From positions 620,001-684,000 of the forward strand of contig BTPP01000012.1 of the NCBI GenBank assembly GCA_037102815.1: a DNA stretch of 64,000 bases, read 5' to 3'. Within the stretch, counting starts at the first letter, position 1, and each line of letters opens with the position of its first letter. Source of the stretch: Neurospora intermedia. Its lineage: Eukaryota > Ascomycota > Sordariomycetes > Sordariales > Sordariaceae. The notes under the pieces are model-generated. The model did not search any database. It worked only from the letters and a program-made list of their open reading frames with translations, and had not been told where the DNA came from. This document shows, piece by piece, positions 14,501-23,857 of the stretch. Position numbers and translations under genes: made by a program.

Positions 14501-15566
14501 TAATTACTATAGAATATTTATACCCTAATTCTCTAAAATTATAGCCCCCCTTATAATATTAACTAATAAAGGAGTAATATTTAAATAAATAAAAGAATAC
14601 GAAGCCGCCTTTTAATTATTGAAAATATTATTTATCCGGGCTCCAATTCTTACTAAGTTTAATCCGGATAAAAAGACGTTCCTTAAAACGGACTATAGCG
14701 GCTTTATATTTAGGGGTATTATCTCCCAAGAGGTTAATAGTACCGGGAAATATATAATTATAAGGTACTATTTATAAAAGTTTAATACTACTAAATAAAA
14801 CTACCTAATTTATAATAAAGAAATATTAGCGATTATTAACTATTTAGAATAATAATTAATAGAATTATAGAATTATAAATCCTTTACTATCCTAATAAAC
14901 TACTATAATTTCGAATATTTTATAAAAATATAATAGCTCTCGGAACGTTAAGCGTAGTAGGTTAAATATTTATCCTACTTCAATTTTAATATTAAATATT
15001 AGCCGGAGAAAGAAGGTATAATCCCTAATATACTTTTTCGTAGGGAATAAAATATATTAACGGAGGAAAATTAGGAAACTTACAACCTACAAATAATCCT
15101 AAACTCTATATTAAAAAAGTATTCGCTGCTTCGGATTTTAGTATTTTAAATAATCCTCTTTAAGTAAGAGAGCGTATAAATATTTAAAAATCCGGATTTA
15201 TAGTAGCTTTAGAACTAAATAGCGTTAAAAGATTATTTCTATTAATAAATTAAGACCGCAATCCAAAACAACAACAAACACCTTAACCTAGCGTTAAAAT
15301 TGAAGATTTAAATCGCGGACTGCAATATTAATTCTAGAGGCCGCTTCCTCTATTAGGGCTATTTCTAAATCCTAAAAGCTTTAGTATATATTAAATCTAA
15401 CGCTATAAACCTTATAGACTAATCTTAGCAACTTAATATATTTCGTACTACTCTAATACAAATAATTTATAATTCGTATATCCTTAATTATTCTAATTGT
15501 AAGGGTATAATAATTATATTTAATTAGCACTTCTATTAACTATTATTAAATATTTATATATAGTAA
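11537..15566 (+). pseudogene. Element B internal region, left part (gag, RT, RNase H, start of integrase)
   Basis: AT-rich fossil coding DNA in plus orientation. Gag-like sequence is expected in the first kilobases but is not diagnostic. RT is recognisable near 13880-14420, with an aromatic-x-x-x catalytic region near 14236, followed by RNase H text. Element C interrupts the zinc-binding N-terminal part of integrase at 15566, with its AGTAA target copy at 15562-15566. Confidence 0.8.
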
Positions 15567-15808
15567 TGTCACGGGGCGCGAGCAAGCACTAAGGTAAGAC
15601 TTTGATTGTTGTGCGAGGAACAGGAAGAGAATCCTGTGCGCGCACGAGAACTATGTAGGGCATGCTTGTGCGTGGGTCCAGTACACGGACCACAGCACGT
15701 GTGCACGTGACTGCTGTACTGCACTCAGGCAGCTGCACAGCTGACTGCACCAATGCAGTACAGCACCCTCTATCTATATACAGGAACATGGCAGTAATGC
15801 CTGTGACA
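15567..15808 (-). repeat. 3' LTR of element C (left copy)
   Basis: 242 bp, identical to 23611-23852. Because the element is on the minus strand this is its 3' LTR, next to the polypurine tract. Target duplication AGTAA is at 15562-15566. Confidence 0.97.
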
Positions 15809-15824
15809 CTACCCCCCTCCAAAA
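15809..15824 (-). promoter_or_regulatory. Polypurine tract of element C
   Basis: On the minus strand this reads as a T-run then GGAGGGGGGTAG, directly abutting the LTR. This is the usual place and composition of the plus-strand primer of LTR retrotransposons. Confidence 0.8.
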
Positions 15825-16543
15825 TAATGCTCCCGCTCGAGAAATCGACATTATGTTCATTATTACCAGTAAAGTGGAGCTCCACTGATCTTCCCGTGGC
15901 TGCGCCCAATCAGATGCCGGCAAAAATTTCGCCAAGACGGGAAGCTGCTTGGCGCCCGTCGGTGCTTCAACTCCCGCTCAGGGGCAGAACACTAGCCAAA
16001 ACATCGCCAAATCCGACCTTCCTACCGTGAGAGCTATCATTACCCTCAATAATCCATCTGCAAGCTAGAAACCAGTCCAATCAACGTATATAGAGAACCT
16101 CAACGACTCCCACTATCGCCAGCCCCACCGGGGGTGCCATGGGGACGCCCGTGGTGTAGCGGTTTGCGTGGGACGCCCGTAGCTGCTACTGGTGTAAGTG
16201 TTGAAGAGCTCGCGTGTTCAACTCCCTGCTTGTGACTTGTCTTTTCTTTAAACGCTCAGTTGTTGTACTGCTAACGTTCTCAGATCCTTCTCATCTTCCA
16301 ATCTTCTGGTGTTGACTGCGTGGGGCCATTCTGGGGAACAGGAGACGTAAGACCGCCGTAAGACGTACTATCTCTCGGTGCCGTTGACGGTTGCTCTGCA
16401 AAAGGGTATACCATGAGGCATTCGACTAGGGTGCGCGGAATAAGTCGAGCTGAACTCCTTACTTTTTGCTATTGTTCAGTCTCGTACTCTTTCCGTGTGC
16501 CGGTTGTCTTTCCTCAGTAGTTACCAACTATTTGACGGAGAGA
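15825..16543 (-). other. Element C, untranslated region between pol and the 3' LTR
   Basis: About 0.7 kb after the pol stop with no long frame that I trust. It holds an 11-bp direct repeat GGGACGCCCGT (16142-16152 and 16170-16180). The segment 16150-16240 superficially resembles tRNA A and B boxes but does not fold as a tRNA (see rejected list). Confidence 0.6.
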
Positions 16544-19500
16544 TCACTTGTTGTTCAGTCTTGCGCTCTTTCTCACTTGTCGATTGTCTGCCGCTGGTGC
16601 CGCCGTGGCTGGGACCGGGGGTTGTACATCGTCCTCTCGGGCTGTCTTCGCCTTTTGCCATGTCTTCCATCCTTTCCTGAAATTTGGGTGAGGAGGGCCG
16701 AGTTCTGGATAGTCGTCGTGAAGTTGCCAGACCAGCTCCTGACAGCCGTCGAGGTTCTTGGCTGGTTGCCAGTCCGGTGGGTGATGCGTCCACTTCACCA
16801 GATACTTCCATGAGCCATCAAGCTTTTGATAGTCCAGTAGTTCCTCGAATTCCCAACGTCTGTCTTCTTCGTAGTCGTCCGTTCTGGTAACGACCATACC
16901 CTCATTAGCTTTGACGTCGGTCATAAGGTCTCTCTGGCCTGGAAGTCCCTCCACGTATGGTTTAACGCGGGAGACGTTGACGATATGGGTGACTTTCATG
17001 TTCTGGGGCAGTGCTAACTCTACCGTATGCGAGCTGGCCTTCATAACACGGAAGGGTCCCTCGAACCGAGGTGCCAGCTTGTCATGCGGTCGTCCGGTGG
17101 CGTAGTTAGCCATGTTGAGCATAACTTCATCACCAACTTTGTACTTGGGGGCATCCGTGCGGTTTTCATTCGCGGCCGCCTCATAACGTGCCTGGGCCTT
17201 CAGTGAAGAGGTCTTGACGTAGTCCCATACTTCCTTGAACCGGGCTACCAGCTGGTTTGCATTGAAGATTTGCTTCTTCTGAGCGTCCGTCGCGTCTGGG
17301 GGCGGCGGTGTTGTTGTCTCTACGCCCATGCGGGGATGGAAGCCGTAGTTGGCAAAGAAGGGGGTAACTCCCGTCGATGCCGATTTGAGGTTGTTCCCCT
17401 GGAACTCAGCCAGCGGTAGCCAGTCAACCCAATCATCCTGGGCCCAGTTGACGAACGTACGTAGGTACTGTTCCATCTCGGCGTTGATTCTCTCAGTCTG
17501 ACCGTTGGTCTCTTTGTGGTAAGGAGTTGAGAGTTTCAATTTGACGCCCAGCCGTTGGGACAGTTGTCTCCAAAAGGCGGATACGAATTGGACTCCTCTG
17601 TCTGATACAATGGTATCCGGAAGGCCATGGAGAGTGTAGATGCGGTCTATGAACTTCTCGACTAGCTCCTCTGTGGTTAGGCCTTCTGTTGGGATAAAAT
17701 GTCTCATCTTAGTCAACCTGTCTACCACCACCAATACGTGCTGATATTCCGCGCCCTTCCCTGATCGTCTTGACTTGGGGAATGGGGTTACATAGTCAAT
17801 TGAGATGTCCCTCCACGGCGCATATGGGATGGGTAGTGGTTTCAGGAACCCTGCTGGCGAGGTTCGAGTTGCCTTGGTCTTACTGCATGGAATGCACGCT
17901 CTGCAGTAAGCGTTCACGGCGGTCACCATTCCTGGCCAGAAATAACGATGCATCAACGCCACTGTCTTATCTCTGCCTGGGTGACCGCCTTGCACCGACG
18001 AGTGGGTGCGGTGAATGAGCTCCAGCTGGACCTTTTCGTCGTCGGGGGGAATCATCAGCCGGTCTCTGAACATCACCCTGTCGTTGACCATGTAGCATTC
18101 GGCGAGGGGGATCTTCAGCTTCTTCTTCAAGTGCTTTGGCCAGCGAGTACCGGATCGTACGGCTTCACGGATGTCGGCCATCATCGGGGAAGTAGCATAT
18201 GCTCGGTCTACCAAGTCATCCGTGTGGATGCCCAGTCCGTCGTCATCATTTTCCTCGAGGCTGTCTGCTAGTGTGCAGATTACCAGGGGCGCCCCTCCGT
18301 CTGACAACGCGTTCAATGTGAAGCCCTCGCCGTCGACGTCCATCAGCCGGTCGTCTTCGAAGGATTCTTTATCAAAACGGTCAGGGTCTATGAGTGGCTT
18401 TTGTCTAGCTTTCAGCCTGTCATCTGTTTCGTCTCTGGGTACGTGTTCTGGCTTACGACTGAGGGCATCGGGCCTCACGTTTGTTGATCCTGGGCGATAT
18501 TTGATTGTAAAGTTGAACCTTGACAAGAACTCCGACCACCTCATATGTCTGGGGGTGAGCTTCTTCGTGGTGCCAAAGGTCTTTAGGTTCTTGTGATCTG
18601 TAATGATCTCGAAAGGTTGGGAGGCTCCCTCCAATTCTGGCCTCCATTCTTCCAGTGCTTTAATAACAGCTAACAGCTCTTTGTCATATATGTCGTAGTT
18701 ACACTCGGCCGCCGAGTGCTTTGCTGAGAAGTAAGCGACTGGGTATAACTCCCCGTCATGAACCTGGGAAAGCGTTCCTCCTGACGACCAGTCAGAGGCG
18801 TCTACCTCGACGACCGTGGGCTTCTCCCAGTCATAGATTTTCAGGACTGGCGCTGATGTAAATGCCGCCTTCAAGGCTTCGAAGGCGCTGTTGTGTTCCT
18901 CGTCCCACTTCCAGTCAACCGTTCGTTTTGTCAGCTCATACAGTGGTTTGCCCATGTGCGAGAAACCGGCGATGAATCTTCTGTAGAAGTTTGCAAAGCC
19001 TAGGAATCGCTGCAGTTGGCGCCTACTCGTCGGTGCTTCCCATGTAGTGACAGCTTTTACTTTCTCGGGGTCCATTTCGATGCCGCCTGGGGTGATAATC
19101 AGGCCCAAGTATTTGGTCCTTTGAGTGTGGAATTCGCATTTATCAATATCGATCTGAAGACCCGCGTCAATCAGGCGCTGAAGGACTTCCCGCACATGTT
19201 TAACGTGGTCTTCATAGGTTTCTGAGAAAATAAGCACGTCATCGAGGTAGGCTGTTGCGTAAACATCAAGGATGTCATACAGTACGTCGTTGATAAAGTT
19301 CTGGAAGGATGCCGGCGCCCCCGACAACCCGAATGGGCACACCAGCGATTCGTAGAGTCCGAATCGTGTGATAAAGGCCGTCAACCATTCATGTCCTTCG
19401 GCCATGCGTAGCCGGTTGAAGGCCGCGATGACATCGACCTTTGTGAACCATTTTGCTCTGCAAATGGCGTCTAGCGTCTCCTTGATCAACGGTAGCGGGT

Positions 19501-21031
19501 ATCTATTCTTCAAGGAGATATTGTTGATGCCTCGGTAGTCGACGCAGATCCTCACGCCGCCGCCTGGCTTCCTTGCCAGCAACACGGGGGATGCGACATC
19601 TGAGGTTGATGGCCGGATGAATCCTTTAGCCAAGTTATCATCCAGCCATTGCTTGATGACTTTCAACTCTTGGGGTGACATTGGCCTTGCTCTGGAGTAG
19701 GGCAACGATTCTACTCCGGGCTTCAATTCGATCTTGTGGTCGTAGGAGCGGTGCTCGGGGATCACTTCGGCATCCATGGGGTTTGCGACATGGGACAAGT
19801 CCTTATATTCGTCAGGGAAACGAGCCTTCACCTGTTCTGGGGTGTACTTCGGCCTTGTGGACTTTTCCATAAACTTTTGTACGTCCTCTTCTGTAATGCC
19901 GCAGATCCTGTCGATCTCGGTGAGGGGTGTGGGTTCCGAGCCGCCTTGCTTCTTCTCTTCCTCCAGTCCCAGCCTGCAGATACGGTTAACGAAATCGCGG
20001 GCTGCCTCGCCGGGCTGGAGGGACTGTTCGCCAATATTCTCGCCGGCGGACTCCCTCTTACAAAGATCGATGAATTCGTGTACCCGAGCGTCCTTGAAGT
20101 AATGCTTGTAAGGCTCGCCTCTCCCTTGCATGATGTCCCTCCAGGCGTTCTCCGACAGGGCTGGCATTGAGATGGCTTCCTTCTTTTCCTTTTGAGCTTC
20201 TTCAAGTTCAGCCCATGTGGTAGAGCTGACTTGGACCCCCTTCAACCGTGTGTTGAGCATGAAGGTCCTCGCGTTGACGAGCTTGAAGTCTGACAAGTTC
20301 AGCCCTGCCATGCTGATGGTTGGTTCAAACGGTCGGAATATGGTGCGCCGAACTCCCTCCGGTCGCTGCATAGTCCAGATTCTACGCCCGCCAACGATCT
20401 TTGCTTGCGCTTTGATCTTCTTTAGGGCTGGCTTCCTTTCTGGACCGACTGGTTCTTCGAATGTGTCCGCGTGAGCTGGTAGAGATGGCGACTCCATCAT
20501 CATAGCTTGGCTGCCCTTGGGTGCTTTCGTGATGTTGGTAGTCCAACTGGGAAAGTCTCCTTCAGGCTCATCCTCAGGGTCCTCTTCGGGCTCCTCCCCA
20601 GAGTCCTCTTCAAGCTCATACTCAAAATCATCCGTCTCCTCCGGGTTATCCATCCCTTGGGATGCTTCGGAGAATGCTGCCACCTCTAAAGATTGTTTTA
20701 TGCATGTCCCCATACATCCAACGTTCCAAATGACCTTATTAGCCACCCAGTCGATGTCTGGGTTATGAAGTTGCAGCCACGGCCATCCCAGGATAATCGG
20801 GTGGTCTGCTGCCAGGTTGGCTACAAAGAACTGGATGGCCTCTTTGTGGTCGTCGATGCGCATTGTGGTTTCAACGTACTGGTCTACCCATTCTTTGAAG
20901 GCACCGTCTGCCAAATGCAGTGGTCTTGGTTTCTTCAAAGGTTTGAGTTCCAGGCCTGCTTTCTCGGCGAATGATCGGTCGATGAAAGCCTTGCCTGAGC
21001 ATCCGGAGTCCACCAACGAGACGCATTGCAC
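16544..21031 (-). CDS. Element C Pol polyprotein (protease, RT, RNase H, integrase, chromodomain)
   Basis: 1495 codons from an ATG at 21031, entirely open. In order: aspartic protease with the DSG triad at about residues 8-10; reverse transcriptase at about 440-700 with YLDD near 595; RNase H to about 880; integrase with an HHCC zinc domain near 1000-1050 (HRTHSS...C-x-x-C) and a DDE core from about 1080 to 1180 (SIDY, SDRG, then the Glu of the NGQTERINAEMEQ helix); and a C-terminal chromodomain near 1380-1430 (WEFEELLD...YLVKWTHHPPDWQPAKNL). The polyprotein would copy the element RNA and insert the cDNA. Chromodomains of this class are known to read histone H3 methyl marks. The frame differs from gag, so expression probably uses a recoding event or a start further upstream; the protease begins almost at the first ATG, which suggests the true product starts earlier. 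Confidence 0.93.
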   Translation of the reverse strand: MQCVSLVDSGCSGKAFIDRSFAEKAGLELKPLKKPRPLHLADGAFKEWVDQYVETTMRIDDHKEAIQFFVANLAADHPIILGWPWLQLHNPDIDWVANKVIWNVGCMGTCIKQSLEVAAFSEASQGMDNPEETDDFEYELEEDSGEEPEEDPEDEPEGDFPSWTTNITKAPKGSQAMMMESPSLPAHADTFEEPVGPERKPALKKIKAQAKIVGGRRIWTMQRPEGVRRTIFRPFEPTISMAGLNLSDFKLVNARTFMLNTRLKGVQVSSTTWAELEEAQKEKKEAISMPALSENAWRDIMQGRGEPYKHYFKDARVHEFIDLCKRESAGENIGEQSLQPGEAARDFVNRICRLGLEEEKKQGGSEPTPLTEIDRICGITEEDVQKFMEKSTRPKYTPEQVKARFPDEYKDLSHVANPMDAEVIPEHRSYDHKIELKPGVESLPYSRARPMSPQELKVIKQWLDDNLAKGFIRPSTSDVASPVLLARKPGGGVRICVDYRGINNISLKNRYPLPLIKETLDAICRAKWFTKVDVIAAFNRLRMAEGHEWLTAFITRFGLYESLVCPFGLSGAPASFQNFINDVLYDILDVYATAYLDDVLIFSETYEDHVKHVREVLQRLIDAGLQIDIDKCEFHTQRTKYLGLIITPGGIEMDPEKVKAVTTWEAPTSRRQLQRFLGFANFYRRFIAGFSHMGKPLYELTKRTVDWKWDEEHNSAFEALKAAFTSAPVLKIYDWEKPTVVEVDASDWSSGGTLSQVHDGELYPVAYFSAKHSAAECNYDIYDKELLAVIKALEEWRPELEGASQPFEIITDHKNLKTFGTTKKLTPRHMRWSEFLSRFNFTIKYRPGSTNVRPDALSRKPEHVPRDETDDRLKARQKPLIDPDRFDKESFEDDRLMDVDGEGFTLNALSDGGAPLVICTLADSLEENDDDGLGIHTDDLVDRAYATSPMMADIREAVRSGTRWPKHLKKKLKIPLAECYMVNDRVMFRDRLMIPPDDEKVQLELIHRTHSSVQGGHPGRDKTVALMHRYFWPGMVTAVNAYCRACIPCSKTKATRTSPAGFLKPLPIPYAPWRDISIDYVTPFPKSRRSGKGAEYQHVLVVVDRLTKMRHFIPTEGLTTEELVEKFIDRIYTLHGLPDTIVSDRGVQFVSAFWRQLSQRLGVKLKLSTPYHKETNGQTERINAEMEQYLRTFVNWAQDDWVDWLPLAEFQGNNLKSASTGVTPFFANYGFHPRMGVETTTPPPPDATDAQKKQIFNANQLVARFKEVWDYVKTSSLKAQARYEAAANENRTDAPKYKVGDEVMLNMANYATGRPHDKLAPRFEGPFRVMKASSHTVELALPQNMKVTHIVNVSRVKPYVEGLPGQRDLMTDVKANEGMVVTRTDDYEEDRRWEFEELLDYQKLDGSWKYLVKWTHHPPDWQPAKNLDGCQELVWQLHDDYPELGPPHPNFRKGWKTWQKAKTAREDDVQPPVPATAAPAADNRQVRKSARLNNK

Positions 21032-21207
21032 TTCATTACTGCGCTGGGGACACTGAAGATAAGTGGAAAGAAGGGTGGCATTTTGTTTGTGGAGTTCTAA
21101 GCTACCTAACCTAAGTGGCTCTGTCCTCCAACAACCAATAGCGTGGACATTGAACTTCTCTGTCCCCGTCTTTCCTCTCTGTGTCCCTGGATACCCCGGG
21201 GCGCGAC

Positions 21208-23274
21208 TTAGCCCTGGGGTTCGCCATTTCCCTGTTGGGCTGGGGCGGCCGGGGCTGGAGCCGCCGGTGCCGCCGGGGCCGCTGGTGCCACCGGCGCCGC
21301 TGGTGCTGGGTTGCCCGTGTCTGCCATGGCGCGGTTGGTGACTGGGGCTCCCGCGCTGGATCTCTGGCGTGTGGTAATGCCCAAGCCCGATCGATTGGCC
21401 TGTTTGCCTCTGGGACCGTAGTTGGTGTTGCTCCTACAGTCCTTGGCCAGGTGTCTTCCCCTACCGCAGTTCATGCAATTGCCTTTGTCGTAGCGTTCTT
21501 GCAAGACGTCCCTATGGATCTCCGTGAGCTTTGCTCGGTCAATATCCATCGAGTCGGGGTCTTTCTGCTTGTTGCTATTACCGCTGTTGCTGCTGCCGCC
21601 ATTGCCGTTGTTGGTTGCTTGAACATGGTCGTCGCGGAGCGAAGCTCTGGCATGGGCCTTGGCGATACCACGGAACAAGTTAGACCATCCTGTCCAGTCA
21701 TCGCGCTCTGGCTGGACGTAGTGGTGGGAGACCGAGTTGGCTAGGGATTTGGACACCTTCTGGTACAAGAGGCGAACCTTGGTGACCGCATCATAGTTGC
21801 AACGGTCCGCTAGTGAGACGAATCTAGCCTCGAAGTCTTCGTAGTTGGCGTACTTGCCGGCTTGTTTGAGACCCAGCAACTCCTTTTCTGCCACCGCTAC
21901 GAGGTCGCCTTGTTTGTATCGTTCGTTCAGGTAGGTGAGGAACTCCTCGCCCGTCTTCCACTTCCAATGGACTGAGTGATAAGGGTTGTCTAAGATGAAC
22001 TGATGATGCTCGCTAATGCTAACCTTTGCCTCGCCGCTCAGGCAGGCCATGGCATGGAGAAGCTTGGACAGTTCGTCGGGGAACTCGTGTCTGTCCATAA
22101 GCCAACGGCTGCGAATGGCCGAGTTCCAGGCACTGTAGGCGTTGTGGCGTTTGATCGTATCTGTCTCCTCGCCGCTGAAATGCTCGGGGTCCTTGCAGAG
22201 AGCCTTACGGTAGTAGTTGGTCGGGGGGTTGGGGAGAGGGTAACCTCCAGGTCCGCCGGGTCCACCGGGGCCGCCGGGTCCTCCTGGTCCGCCGGGGAAT
22301 CCTCCACCGCCTGAAAATCCTCCTCCACCAGGGAATCCTCCGCCACCAGGAAATCCTCCACCTCCAGGACCGCCGCCTGCCTCACCGGGGCCAAAGCCGG
22401 TTCCCCTGCCCGATCCACCAGGGCCGCCATCGCCAGGACCGCAGCCTGCATCACCGGTGCCAAAGCCGGTTCCCTTGCCCGATCCTCCAGGGCCGCCATC
22501 ACGTCCCAAGCCGCCAGCATCCTCATCTGCGGCATCCTCGGCCGTGGCCTGGAACCTGCCTTTGTTGGCGGCCTTCAATTGTTCCTGGGCTGCAGCCAGG
22601 TTATTCTCGGCAATGAAGACGCTCTCCTCGGCCAGACGAAGGTCGTCCTTGGTGGTCTTGAGGTCCTCCTGCATCTTGGCGGATTCTTCCTGTGCGATCT
22701 TGGCCACGATGCGTAGGTTGCTGCATTCCTGCTTGAGCTCGTTGGACGTAGCGTTGGCCGTGGCCAGCAAGTCGAGGATATTCTGGTAATCGACTTCTTT
22801 CTCGGCAATGACCTTGTCCCGGACTGCTGTCTCCTTCTCGGCCGCAATCAACCGCTGCTCCAGAGATGCATTGTCCTTAAGGACTTGGTTGTACTGGCCC
22901 TGCAGGGCCTTCAGCTGGTCCACGAGCTGCTTCTTGGTGCTTTCGAGTTTGTCGATGCGGCTAGTTATCTGTCCCATCTCGTGGCTCGTCTTTGTAACGT
23001 AGGTCTCGGCGTCGCGTTCGTAGTTCCTGAACTTCTCTTGCTCGGCCGTAACGTTCTCGTCGAGCAGCTTGATCTTCTTATCGAAGTAGTACAAGAGCTT
23101 CATGACTTCTTCGTAACTCCTAGCCTGCGCTGCAAAGTTAGGTGTGACCCGCAGGCCAATGTTGGAGTCATTACCGCACACGGCGAGTAAGGTGTCGAAG
23201 CCTTCAAGTAGAGAAGGGAAAACTGTGGCGAGGTCGACTTGACCGTCGCCGTTATGATCTTTGCTGCTAGACAT
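21208..23274 (-). CDS. Element C Gag-like structural protein
   Basis: 688 codons from an ATG at 23274. Residues about 60-250 are rich in charged and heptad-like patterns (long alpha-helical coiled coil, many Glu/Lys/Gln). Residues about 255-355 are a Gly-rich low-complexity linker built of GGFPG and GGPG repeats. A capsid-like alpha-helical domain follows at about 370-550 (HFSGEE..., FLTYLNERY, FEARF...LADRCNYD), then a CCHC zinc knuckle (CMNCGRGRHLAKDC) near 620 and an Ala/Pro-rich tail. The order capsid then knuckle is normal for Ty3/Gypsy Gag. The long coiled coil plus glycine linker in front of it is unusual. It would package the element RNA in virus-like particles in the cytoplasm. Confidence 0.9.
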   Translation of the reverse strand: MSSSKDHNGDGQVDLATVFPSLLEGFDTLLAVCGNDSNIGLRVTPNFAAQARSYEEVMKLLYYFDKKIKLLDENVTAEQEKFRNYERDAETYVTKTSHEMGQITSRIDKLESTKKQLVDQLKALQGQYNQVLKDNASLEQRLIAAEKETAVRDKVIAEKEVDYQNILDLLATANATSNELKQECSNLRIVAKIAQEESAKMQEDLKTTKDDLRLAEESVFIAENNLAAAQEQLKAANKGRFQATAEDAADEDAGGLGRDGGPGGSGKGTGFGTGDAGCGPGDGGPGGSGRGTGFGPGEAGGGPGGGGFPGGGGFPGGGGFSGGGGFPGGPGGPGGPGGPGGPGGYPLPNPPTNYYRKALCKDPEHFSGEETDTIKRHNAYSAWNSAIRSRWLMDRHEFPDELSKLLHAMACLSGEAKVSISEHHQFILDNPYHSVHWKWKTGEEFLTYLNERYKQGDLVAVAEKELLGLKQAGKYANYEDFEARFVSLADRCNYDAVTKVRLLYQKVSKSLANSVSHHYVQPERDDWTGWSNLFRGIAKAHARASLRDDHVQATNNGNGGSSNSGNSNKQKDPDSMDIDRAKLTEIHRDVLQERYDKGNCMNCGRGRHLAKDCRSNTNYGPRGKQANRSGLGITTRQRSSAGAPVTNRAMADTGNPAPAAPVAPAAPAAPAAPAPAAPAQQGNGEPQG

Positions 23275-23610
23275 CTTGCCTATGCAGAGAACTGAATTGC
23301 CTGGGCAATTGACTGGGTCGACAGCTCGTCGATGACTGAAATGAGAAAAGAGATATTCTTTTTACCGTGTCGCACTATGCGATAATTGCGCCCTCGTTGC
23401 TCTGAGTGCTTGCTTGCTGTTCTGGGGTCGACACTGTGGCCGCTGGAATCGACGTTGATGTCGCTGGAGTCTCTGACTCGCTACTGGCGATTGCACGATT
23501 CGCCAAAGAGTGAATTTCGCGAGAACCAGTTTACTGCGTTAGCCTCTGCTAAGCTTGGTTCGACCGAAATCACTTGTTGCGCTTTAACGCGAAGGTTAGG
23601 CACAACAAAG
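23275..23610 (-). other. Element C leader between 5' LTR and gag
   Basis: 336 bp untranslated leader on the minus strand. Directly inside the LTR the minus strand reads CTTTGTTGTGCCTAACC. This does not start with TGG, so the primer-binding site is not the common initiator-tRNA type, or is offset. Confidence 0.6.
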
Positions 23611-23852
23611 TGTCACGGGGCGCGAGCAAGCACTAAGGTAAGACTTTGATTGTTGTGCGAGGAACAGGAAGAGAATCCTGTGCGCGCACGAGAACTATGT
23701 AGGGCATGCTTGTGCGTGGGTCCAGTACACGGACCACAGCACGTGTGCACGTGACTGCTGTACTGCACTCAGGCAGCTGCACAGCTGACTGCACCAATGC
23801 AGTACAGCACCCTCTATCTATATACAGGAACATGGCAGTAATGCCTGTGACA
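23611..23852 (-). repeat. 5' LTR of element C (right copy)
   Basis: 242 bp, identical to 15567-15808. It should carry the promoter and transcription start of the element, reading leftward. Target duplication AGTAA follows at 23853-23857. Confidence 0.97.
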
Positions 23853-23857
23853 AGTAA

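Larger units (their letters stand above)
15567..23852 (-). mobile_element. C: whole-looking Ty3/Gypsy chromovirus inserted in element B
   Basis: 8286 bp with two 242-bp LTRs that are identical at every base I compared (15567-15808 and 23611-23852), TGTCAC...GTGACA ends, and a 5-bp duplication AGTAA (15562-15566 and 23853-23857). A polypurine tract (GGAGGGGGG on the minus strand, about 15811-15822) lies just inside the left LTR, so transcription runs right to left. Long gag (688 aa) and pol (1495 aa) frames are open, in different frames, with pol ending in a chromodomain. Base composition is normal and CpA/TpG are kept, in sharp contrast to the RIP-eroded DNA on both sides. It looks whole and very young, inserted after the last RIP at this locus. 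Whether it is active cannot be told from sequence. Confidence 0.96.

Noticed and set aside
16150-16240. tRNA-like gene in the tail of element C
   Set aside because: Words resembling A and B boxes are present, but the T arm and acceptor arm do not pair, so it is not a tRNA.
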